Source of the DNA: an uncultured Clostridia bacterium
GTDB lineage: Bacteria > Bacillota > Clostridia > Christensenellales > DTU072
Assembly: GCA_934296355.1 (NCBI GenBank)
Contig: CAKRAY010000030.1
Span: 1 to 13,252, forward strand
Direction of reading: 5' to 3'
DNA length: 13,252 nucleotides
This document shows, in pieces, positions 8,901 through 13,252 of the stretch (within the stretch, counting starts at the first letter, position 1; each line of letters opens with the position of its first letter). Made by a program: the position numbers and the translations under genes. The notes under the pieces were generated by a model that saw only the letters and a program-made list of their open reading frames with translations, was not told where the DNA came from and made no database searches.

Positions 8901-11900
8901 CTATCGTAAGTATATTGGCGGGCAAGGTAAGCGAAGTTAATTTAGTTCCTGCAAAACCGCCCACTGCGGTAACGCCCGCTTCTTCCGGTAAGGAAACCGT
9001 TCTGTATTTATTTTTAAAATACATATTGTACGAATATACGTTCGTTATTTTCGACGATAATCTCGCCGCTTTGCCGCCCTCTATATCCGCGTATTCGAAT
9101 ATATCTATAAGGTAACAACTGTACGTTTTGTTTTTATTATAACCGGTATGTTTCCAAACGGGGGGGATGTAATTGTCCTCTGCGTCGAGCGCTTTCGCCA
9201 TCGCGTCGCCCGGCTTAGAATTGTTATCGAACTTTTTATCCCCCACGTGTTCATACCAACCGCTGAACATATAGCGGTCGGTGTCGATACCCATATCGTT
9301 AAGCCTGTCTTTTATTTCGTCCTCTTGTAATAGCGTTATTTGTTCGTTATACCTTACCGTATCGCTCGCGTTACGAATGTCCGCTTTCGGCGTGGAATCG
9401 TTAAGTTCGTTGATATCTTTTAAGCCGTAGTAAACGTAGTACTTAATTTTGTACTCGATTTTCTCTTCTACCGCGCTTATTCTTACGTTATAGTCTTTTA
9501 CCGCTTCGGTGTTCCAGGTTTTCGAGGCGTATACATAGTTTTCGTCGTCGAGATTGACGGGAATTCTTTCGCTTTCTTCGATAATTCCGTCTTTTTCGTA
9601 ACTTATTATTATATCGGTCACTTTATTGCCGTAACGGGTAAGTTTATCTTCCGGCGACAGTAAGCCTATCGATAAGTTGCTTAGATACAAGTACTCGCCC
9701 TCGCTGCCTTTACCGGTAATGTTAATTTCTTTGCTCTCGTTGTAATAAACGTAATCGGTGTCGAGAATGACTTTGAATCTCTTAATATCGTACTCGGCGG
9801 AAACTTTTACGTTTTTGTCGAGGTAAAGCGTGATATCGCCGTCCGCGGAAACTACGTATTCGTAGCCGTCTTTGTTTTGTTTCACTCCCGCCGTAACGTT
9901 CGTGTCGAGGGTAACGGTTTTATTGTCGGAAGTGAGTTTCCAAACCCTGAAATTATACCCTGTCGGGTCGAGCGTGCTGAATTTTAACGAAGTATAGTAA
10001 TGGAACTCGTTTTCGCTGTTCTCTTCGCTCACTTCGCCGGGCGTTTCGAAAGTTTTACCGTCGTCCGTTCTCAGAACTTCCGCTTCGCTCGTGTAATATC
10101 TCTTGTTCGGGTTTTCGTCGAACTTAAACGTGCCGGTAGTTAAAGAAACTTTGTAACTCTTTACTTTGAACTCGCCGTACGCCCATAAGTCCTCGTCGGG
10201 CATGAGTGTGCTGTTATAAACGCCGTTTTCATAGGTCATTTTCGTCCAAGTTTCAAAAGTATACTGCTGATTTTCTACTTTTTCGGTAGTAAATTTCAAC
10301 GCGGAAATAACGTCGTCGTAGCCGTACTCGTCCCCGTCTACCGGGTTAAGAACGCTTTCGTCCGCCGTTTCTTTCGTGTATTTTACGAGCATATATTCTT
10401 TGCCGCCGATAGTTTTCACGTCGGTCGGGTCGAAAACGACGTATTTTTCTATTCCTTTCGCTTCGTTAAGGCTGGCGTAGTCCGTTCTCGCGTAATACTT
10501 GATAGCAAAGAAAAGTTTGGTCGCGGACATGGTAAACGCTATTCCGTCGGAAGCGGAAACGAGCATATCGAAGGAAACTTCGTAGCCGTACTTGTCTACC
10601 TCGTCCCGTATCGTCCTGTACTCGATATCGGCGGTCTTGTTGACGGTGGTTTTTTCGTAAGCGTAGCCTTTTTCCGCTTTTACGTCGTACACGATTTTCG
10701 AGCCGTAGGGTATTAAGAACGAGTCGCCTTTCTTATACCCCTCGGCGTTTTTGCCGTTTACCGTTTTCACTTCGTACGACCTTATACCTTTGTCTTTACT
10801 AAAGTCTACGTTATACGCTTTTATGGTATAAGTGCCTTCTACCACGATATCGCTGCTCGGCATCGAGAACGCGCCGCTCGTCGGTACGAGATTGCCCACG
10901 ACGCTCCAGCCCGAGAAATTCCATTTGTCGGCGAATTTAAGTCCGAGCGCGGTTTCTTTATACGCCGCTCTTAACGCGCAACCCTCGTCTTTATACTTAA
11001 ATCTATACAAACTCTTTATAGATTCTTCCGTTTCGTTATCGTTAAACTCGTCGGTTCTCGCGAAAAACTCTTTATCTCCGGTAACGTCCTCGTTGTCGTA
11101 AACGACCGTAAGGCGGTAAGATATGGTATATTCTCTTCTGTCGAAAACCAATCTCAGATTATTTTCGCCGCCCACTTCGTAAAGGAACACGTATTCTATA
11201 TCCTTGCCTACGGCGGACGTGTCGAGCGCGATACCGCCCTCTACGCCTTCTTTATTCGTTTCCCACACCGCAAGTCCGCGCGAATCTACCCACTTATCGG
11301 CGCAATATCCGCTGTTTGCCGTGGCGTAGATTTTTACCGTACTGCCGTAATCGAAATATCCGCCTACAATATTGCCGGTCGCGCCTATTCTCACGCTTCC
11401 GTACTCCTCCGCGTCAACGCTGATTTTATACTGCTCCGCAAGGAAAGTTCCCACCAAAAGCACGTTCTTTTTCGGCATATAGTCGGGTATGTTTTCGCCC
11501 GCGGCGTCGTTTTGCCACTCCACGAACTTATAATGCTGTATTTTCGGCACTTTTACCCTACTTATCGCCTCTCCGTAACGCACGTATGCTACTAACTCGT
11601 AAATACCGTTACCTACGTCCGTGAACTCGCTCAAATTCTCTTCGTACGCGCCGCCGCCTAACGCGTTTTTACCGTTTACCATAGCGTTTATTCTATAAGT
11701 AAGCGTGTATAAAAGTTGCGTGAAATTGGCGGTTATCTCCGTTCTTTTACCCGAAACGGTCAAGCCGAGTTTTTCCAGATACCCGAACGTGAACGAGTAA
11801 TCCGCTTTGCAAACGCGTACTTCTTCCGTCTTTTCCGCGCGTACGGTTTCATTCTTATTTTCGTCGTAATACACGAACTCGGCGCCGTCTATAAGGCAAA

Positions 11901-12930
11901 GTTTTTCTTTATACTCGCCGAGCGTATAAACTTTATCGCCCTCTTTAATCGTCCAAGATTTGAACTCTTGTCCCGGCGGCAAGATAACCGACAAACTAAC
12001 GCTTTCTTCCTTAGTGAAGTAACCGCTTTGCTTGCCCTTGATTACCGTAAGTTTGTACGCCTCTTTATATTCGGTGTGAAATTTAATTTCATCGCCCGCG
12101 TTCATATCTTTTTGTAAAATAACCACCGTATCGCTCGACGAAACCGACGCGGCGTGGTCGTTTTTATACCACGCGATACACTTTTTGTCGGGTACGGTTT
12201 CCGCTTTAATTACGCAATCTCCGTCCTCTATGTACCATTTCGTTACGGTAACGTTGCCCGTCGCGCCGGTAGTAACCGTGACGGTAATGAACCCTCTTTC
12301 TTCAAACTTCGGGAAAAACGTGATTTTTCCGTCCGCGTCAAGCGCAAAATCGGCGACGTGAAAAACGCTTAAAGAAACGCCGTTTTCGTCGGTAACGTTC
12401 TTCGTTTCTTCGCCTACTTTTACGCTCCAACCCTTAAAATTGTGCCTTGCCAAAGTCGGAACGGGTAAAACGAACGAGTAACCCTCGTAAAGATTAACGG
12501 AATTGCTTTTTTTATTCTTATCGTCGAAGTTAATCGTCGCCGTAGAATCGGTCAACTTGTCGCAATCGGCACAGTCTAAAGAAAACTCGACCGTCTTAGA
12601 GTAAACCGCCTTTAACACCGCGTCGCCGTTTACGGTATATTCAATGCGTTTTTCGTAAGAATACGGCTCGCCTTGCGCTTTCCAACACACGAAAACGCCG
12701 CCGTCGGTCGACGCGTCCTTACCGGTTACGGTAACGACTTCGCCTTGCTTATAATTACGCTTGGAAATATCCCCGTCGTCGTCTACGACCATTGTGAAAT
12801 ACTTCTCTTCTTGCTTGTCGTCGTCCGGCTTGTATATATCGTCGGGTTCCGTTTTGTTACAAGCGGAAATAATCATCGTCAAAGCGACTATAAGTAATAA
12901 TAAAATAAAAAACGGCGATTTTCTTTTCAT
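2947..12930 (-). CDS. Giant surface lipoprotein with FxxW modules, BspA-type LRRs, a beta-helix region and C-terminal CxxC motifs
   Basis: A 3327-residue protein, probably lipid-anchored and facing outward. Residues 1-24 form a lipoprotein signal: MKRK, a hydrophobic core, then lipobox ISAC with lipidated Cys24. Residues ~40-1240 hold about ten beta-rich modules with FxxW-like cores (FKGW, FKSW, FVEW, FSGW, FETW, FRVW), resembling InlB B-type or Flg_new-like repeats. Residues ~1309-1860 hold about 20 BspA/LRR_5 repeats (consensus like LTSIG-AF-C-LT-I-LP-V). Residues ~1865-2700 are Asn/Gly/Val-rich beta-strand repeats that read as a right-handed beta-helix, clearest at ~2282-2434; I see no polysaccharide-lyase catalytic set. 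The C-terminus has paired Cys/His motifs (C2862/C2867, C3155/C3158, C3214/C3217). No LPxTG motif or C-terminal anchor is seen. GGAGG lies 4 nt before the ATG. Binding or adhesion is inferred from repeat type. First gene of the operon. Confidence 0.9.
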   Translation of the reverse strand: MKRKSPFFILLLLIVALTMIISACNKTEPDDIYKPDDDKQEEKYFTMVVDDDGDISKRNYKQGEVVTVTGKDASTDGGVFVCWKAQGEPYSYEKRIEYTVNGDAVLKAVYSKTVEFSLDCADCDKLTDSTATINFDDKNKKSNSVNLYEGYSFVLPVPTLARHNFKGWSVKVGEETKNVTDENGVSLSVFHVADFALDADGKITFFPKFEERGFITVTVTTGATGNVTVTKWYIEDGDCVIKAETVPDKKCIAWYKNDHAASVSSSDTVVILQKDMNAGDEIKFHTEYKEAYKLTVIKGKQSGYFTKEESVSLSVILPPGQEFKSWTIKEGDKVYTLGEYKEKLCLIDGAEFVYYDENKNETVRAEKTEEVRVCKADYSFTFGYLEKLGLTVSGKRTEITANFTQLLYTLTYRINAMVNGKNALGGGAYEENLSEFTDVGNGIYELVAYVRYGEAISRVKVPKIQHYKFVEWQNDAAGENIPDYMPKKNVLLVGTFLAEQYKISVDAEEYGSVRIGATGNIVGGYFDYGSTVKIYATANSGYCADKWVDSRGLAVWETNKEGVEGGIALDTSAVGKDIEYVFLYEVGGENNLRLVFDRREYTISYRLTVVYDNEDVTGDKEFFARTDEFNDNETEESIKSLYRFKYKDEGCALRAAYKETALGLKFADKWNFSGWSVVGNLVPTSGAFSMPSSDIVVEGTYTIKAYNVDFSKDKGIRSYEVKTVNGKNAEGYKKGDSFLIPYGSKIVYDVKAEKGYAYEKTTVNKTADIEYRTIRDEVDKYGYEVSFDMLVSASDGIAFTMSATKLFFAIKYYARTDYASLNEAKGIEKYVVFDPTDVKTIGGKEYMLVKYTKETADESVLNPVDGDEYGYDDVISALKFTTEKVENQQYTFETWTKMTYENGVYNSTLMPDEDLWAYGEFKVKSYKVSLTTGTFKFDENPNKRYYTSEAEVLRTDDGKTFETPGEVSEENSENEFHYYTSLKFSTLDPTGYNFRVWKLTSDNKTVTLDTNVTAGVKQNKDGYEYVVSADGDITLYLDKNVKVSAEYDIKRFKVILDTDYVYYNESKEINITGKGSEGEYLYLSNLSIGLLSPEDKLTRYGNKVTDIIISYEKDGIIEESERIPVNLDDENYVYASKTWNTEAVKDYNVRISAVEEKIEYKIKYYVYYGLKDINELNDSTPKADIRNASDTVRYNEQITLLQEDEIKDRLNDMGIDTDRYMFSGWYEHVGDKKFDNNSKPGDAMAKALDAEDNYIPPVWKHTGYNKNKTYSCYLIDIFEYADIEGGKAARLSSKITNVYSYNMYFKNKYRTVSLPEEAGVTAVGGFAGTKLTSLTLPANILTIEDGAFKNCDILTRIDYSSSKIKSIGNSAFEGCVSLLSSAISDAPGTLSEIGDYAFKGCGSFAEVNIKSSVSAIGTESFAGLSKLTEVTYDGSTRVDNGFVGNDVFKDSASESGGFSVIIGKNASYVAGGLFGGNVLLKKVTLLDGGKATEIGSGAFQSTAISEITGLSRVTLIADNAFRNCTYLTAIDLRETTVTDVAKNSFEASGLNIIYLPSTVTNIDSRSFYNCKSLVKVYYETTGGESVLTKIGANAFASSGSAFVPLSAFAPTSKEESGEKTIDIPSSVVDIGQAAFANAQGAETVRLSSETITLGSGCFNMIKTLKHIDFNVREGVSSDMVFGNSGQSGLTLKLGERVEKIGTKMFNGAVGLSEAVLPQSLVSIGDGAFSGISALTKIAIKSANLEDLTESGAFATTSAKSVSVEIYGTVNRLPSNLFVNAAVKTVSFLGFTGSEELSLAERSFADVGADVTFPRLNKLVLEEYAFKDAQTKNLVFDADTSRIEIGAKSLATENGFKTSGVKINIMGKQIDAGTAEIKTPGDKLIIEKGENGYVGTVYGGMKFVKTYDLLASDRLVIASNGSLSVEKADLYVHGAIEDNGAPVTSGSQRIIGYGQNESDLLVKTQKTYYTDVIVDRDITLSADYEAQKASGEFGISVGATLNAGNHAVIVSVKNLAINGLLIAEGEVSLSYVGCVNSGGAIRLPNTQERNVTLNEGAEGSVRTRKIIGSDAVKVLGGEIKVTLRGSAGITYEITQGSEAEINGFIGLYDIDKVVFGGTARVSAALDWTVPEGEFREGNVIEVNNRFTIKKVIGAPNAVCDMYKTAANGGRRYYADIIDGKDDVSSDYKGMAIRMLRSVTLSAALAFDAPTELYFNGFSLGGDTLDRIIEVSYAVGGATAFTMYGANVLQNKAGAESAIYVGGAASIKFDSQSANKVTSSGKYGILSEASLDISKLNVTCENGTAIYCKKDLQVADSTIIGKLGAIEINGANVILSVKNSSLVAEGAGIIAGLGVIEATVNGGEIRAKESGTLNYGIKAEQNNFTATLKNLTIKAVNGLVLSEAGKNVTIENTRIEAIDLGVKMPGGRLEVKKSAISSANGTLDARERIATIVVSGGVSESGSSVIDADSEVINSAGGIGVIMERNYGYAGVSGSVMTIYTEKVGVLAEISHDMKEKGEYGRYYLYNGYKSAFDLRGGAKSLMGFRAEVVKEPTEDNANGVTLYAINEYSQAGDDLQQKTTDLLNLAANNAQSVFFDGGLEKTNGVTLKYNVRSGCELVFYGDIPVNKDYDLTGSGKVVYASVEDFNVPYSQDTAIDAEKVYYGKVTFTLASGITIDINNKISTQAGLLITAAEQTRINLKVNDIPTEIRVIANGKHVAFDATSVTLANNVVMQDGVGGAPECSLVAARLEDEEKIRFENVSGGNFFIEAFGKKDNTEGKVIYDAVKLCHVQEFIAPCETGTPGTIYEYDSAGVKDTGEYPNEFTFNDGNVFNVPENRIYSQKIAPVGHNFILDPDDPDNYHICTRENCRIKQKQDPTGRDKHRRMGYTEINGVRYLGDFCYLGNTYNTCPYHGAAITISDPDTTMEGFTNVLCDAISGFEAVSVYEHETYGKMLHLHESYYAIGTQEDGTLGSDKARVLDHIVKKTVHGVTYYAVKATRFEALYNTIEPISKEAYIIIDDIVEEENGFRSVTVGGATKQVLYGSDVSENIHLGAIIYGNDSTAISAYNAYLRRFPVTINGVSYTPSLAYSGSEKTMGALIGDCFEYFEARRAFLVELKLTDGNGNELSDGVNRYALVKHECSRYTYVKIDENTHKCGGCGEVTAHEYGYTAMGLGDFYYYETVSNPDGTETQNKVRFTGLDASDTSYLGFLHTYCTKCGQTDAPDNFVTTGDSSKTFAEIKALLDGKKFFYGATTYTIEISVEQFGIEDMTEEEISALSVTECVEKAGGITLWQEGNESTLYYVVQLTLYKDGADEAPNFAYALIPVV
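5628..6087 (-). repeat. Clearest part of the predicted beta-helix (coding repeat)
   Basis: Residues ~2282-2434 show short strand-turn units (GILSEASLDISKLNV, GAIEINGANVILSVKNS, GIIAGLGVIEATVNGG, GLVLSEAGKNVTIENTR, GVKMPGGRLEVKKSAI) with an ~20-24 residue period, Asn and Gly at the turns and alternating hydrophobic residues. This is the pattern of right-handed parallel beta-helices. Similar but looser sequence surrounds it from about 1865 to 2700. Confidence 0.6.
7351..9006 (-). repeat. BspA/LRR_5-type leucine-rich repeat array (coding repeat)
   Basis: Residues ~1309-1860 of the lipoprotein contain roughly 20 units built around an aromatic hook (GAFKNC, SAFEGC, YAFKGC, NAFRNC, RSFYNC, GAFSGI), each followed by Leu-x-x-Ile/Val and often LPxxVxxI. 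This is the BspA-like leucine-rich repeat found in bacterial and protist surface proteins that bind host or cell-surface ligands. Units are ~22-35 residues long and irregular toward the end. Confidence 0.88.
9211..12813 (-). repeat. FxxW-type beta modules in the lipoprotein (coding repeat)
   Basis: About ten diverged modules are spread over residues ~40-1240 of the lipoprotein. Each is anchored by an aromatic-x-x-Trp core, the first near residue 83 (VFVCW), then FKGW near 168, and the last FSGWYEHV near 1226. Each core is followed by an acidic/hydrophobic stretch ending in a Tyr-rich strand such as FEERGFITVTV or TYTIKAYNV. This is the rhythm of InlB B-repeat and related bacterial repeat domains. 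Copies are strongly diverged in sequence, so they are ancient rather than recent duplications. The exact number and boundaries are estimates by eye. Confidence 0.7.
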
Positions 12931-12953
12931 TATGCCTCCGTAACCGAGTCGTC

Positions 12954-12975
12954 AAGCGTATACGCGTATGCGCTT
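12954..12975 (-). promoter_or_regulatory. Palindrome in the operon leader
   Basis: A 22-nt near-perfect palindrome with AAGCG / CGCTT arms and a CGCG centre. The only imperfection in the DNA is one mismatched pair; as minus-strand RNA the pairing is 5 bp, a C-A mismatch, then 3 bp closing a CGCG loop. It lies inside the predicted leader, ending 23 nt before the ATG and about 14 nt before the GGAGG. It could be an operator or an mRNA-stabilising or translation-modulating hairpin; nothing in it identifies a regulator. Confidence 0.5.
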
Positions 12976-13018
12976 GCTCGCGCGTGGGTGTCTACGTATT
13001 TACATTTATACAAAATAT

Positions 13019-13047
13019 ATGATATAACAATAATTCAATATTGTCAA
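13019..13047 (-). promoter_or_regulatory. Sigma-A promoter of the lipoprotein operon
   Basis: On the minus strand TTGACA (13047-13042) is separated by exactly 17 nt from TATCAT (13024-13019), a perfect -35 box and a 5/6 match to the -10 box. The spacer and flanks are AT-rich. Transcription would start near 13012 and give a leader of about 82 nt before the lipoprotein ATG. It is the best promoter seen ahead of the four genes. Confidence 0.8.
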
Positions 13048-13069
13048 GATTACGGCGCCACACGTTCGT

Positions 13070-13135
13070 CGGCAACGTACGCACGTTGCATCGCAGTTAC
13101 GCGAATGAACCGTGTTCTTCAATAAGCATATAGCC
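13070..13135 (-). repeat. Right copy of the flanking hairpin element
   Basis: Read on the minus strand it begins GGCTATATGCTTA and ends in a perfect 7-bp hairpin with the same arms as the left copy (GCAACGT/ACGTTGC) but a 4-nt loop of different sequence. The block ATTCGCGTAA is identical in both copies. The outer stem TATGC/GCGTA differs from the left copy by a change that keeps pairing (C-G to T-G). It sits 22 nt upstream of the -35 box, so it is not in the operon's leader. Confidence 0.65.
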
Positions 13136-13176
13136 GCACATAAACATTTATCTAAAAAAAAGAAAAAGATTTACGG

Positions 13177-13182
13177 TATAAT
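13177..13182 (+). promoter_or_regulatory. Possible plus-strand -10 box
   Basis: A perfect TATAAT preceded by an A-rich stretch (13154-13169) but with no recognisable -35 box at 16-18 nt. It would start a transcript near 13189 running off the right edge, divergent from the lipoprotein operon. The inverted repeat immediately downstream makes a regulated start plausible. Confidence 0.4.
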
Positions 13183-13184
13183 AC

Positions 13185-13216
13185 GAAATTGTGGAAATGA
13201 CACTTTTCACAATTTC
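13185..13216 (+). promoter_or_regulatory. Inverted repeat at a putative transcription start
   Basis: GAAATTGTGGAAA (13185-13197) pairs with TTTTCACAATTTC (13204-13216): 13 bp with one G-T wobble and a 6-nt loop TGACAC. It begins 2 nt after a TATAAT box, the position of a repressor operator overlapping +1, and the arms AATTGTG/CACAATT resemble LacI-type operators. It could instead act as an RNA hairpin at the 5' end. It is not followed by a U-tract on either strand. Confidence 0.5.
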
Positions 13217-13251
13217 CCCTTAGGGGGATACAGTAAGGGGGAACGCCTTAC
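13216..13251 (+). promoter_or_regulatory. Competing C/G-rich hairpins at the window edge
   Basis: Three overlapping pairings are possible: CCCC(13216-13219)/GGGG(13223-13226); CCCCTTA(13216-13222)/TAAGGGG(13234-13240); and GTAAGG(13233-13238)/CCTTAC(13246-13251). The second excludes both the first and the third, while the first and third can form together, as in an attenuator or switch. The element runs to the end of the window, so it may be only partly visible. Confidence 0.4.
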
Positions 13252-13252
13252 G

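Larger units (their letters stand above)
12931..13252. other. Non-coding regulatory segment upstream of the operon
   Basis: A 322-base region without a supported gene. From left to right it holds the lipoprotein ribosome site (GGAGG at 12939-12935 on the minus strand), the leader palindrome, the minus-strand promoter, the right hairpin element, an A-rich stretch, a plus-strand TATAAT and the edge inverted repeats. The neighbouring plus-strand gene, if any, lies outside the window. Confidence 0.75.

Noticed and set aside
284..12943. Many plus-strand open frames of 60-165 codons opposite the four genes
   Set aside because: They lie antisense to well-supported genes, have no ribosome sites or recognisable domains, and arise from the codon make-up of the minus-strand genes. 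They are shadows.
13185..13216. DnaA-box-like sequences in both arms of the inverted repeat
   Set aside because: Each matches the 9-mer at only 8 of 9 positions, there is no cluster, and no dnaA/dnaN or AT-rich unwinding region nearby; an origin is not supported.
13185..13216. The same inverted repeat as a terminator for a minus-strand gene beyond the right edge
   Set aside because: On the minus strand the stem is followed by mixed sequence, and the T-rich stretch starts about 20 nt later, too far for a standard intrinsic terminator.

Overview
The window looks like a piece of the chromosome of a low-to-mid GC Gram-positive anaerobe, most likely an uncultured gut member of the Clostridia. The evidence is a lipobox-type signal peptide on a huge surface protein, strong GGAGG-type ribosome binding sites, an EFR1-type ferredoxin/flavodoxin protein, and the mix of FxxW (InlB B-like) and BspA-type leucine-rich repeats common in such genomes. 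A Christensenellales/Borkfalkia-like lineage is a guess from general impression, not something the sequence proves.

Layout, read along the minus strand (right to left). At 13019-13047 there is a near-consensus sigma-A promoter (TTGACA, 17-nt spacer, TATCAT). It should give an ~82-nt leader containing an imperfect palindrome, then a 3327-residue surface lipoprotein (12930-2947). Fifteen bases later comes an EFR1-type flavodoxin/ferredoxin protein (2931-2200), whose stop codon overlaps the start of an ABC transporter ATPase (2200-1166). The ATPase in turn overlaps the ABC-2 type membrane permease (1173-130) by 8 bases. The four genes are packed as one operon, with the 10-kb gene first.

The lipoprotein has four visible parts: a lipidated N-terminus; about 1200 residues of beta-rich modules each centred on an FxxW-like tryptophan; about 20 BspA/LRR_5-type leucine-rich repeats; and a long region that reads as a right-handed beta-helix. 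The C-terminus carries several CxxC/CxxxxC and His motifs like small zinc knuckles. It is probably an outward-facing adhesion or binding protein. The ATPase and permease form a complete exporter or membrane-remodelling pair. How the redox protein relates to either is unknown.

Outside the operon, 1-129 and 12931-13252 hold no gene I can support, but they are not empty. They carry two diverged copies (about 74% identical over ~66 nt, by eye) of a hairpin-containing element, in inverted orientation, one just past each end of the operon. The far right edge has a TATAAT box followed at once by a 13-bp stem inverted repeat and then a set of mutually exclusive C/G-rich hairpins, which look like the regulated start of a plus-strand transcript continuing beyond the window. 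No RNA genes, CRISPR array, transposase or phage genes were seen.
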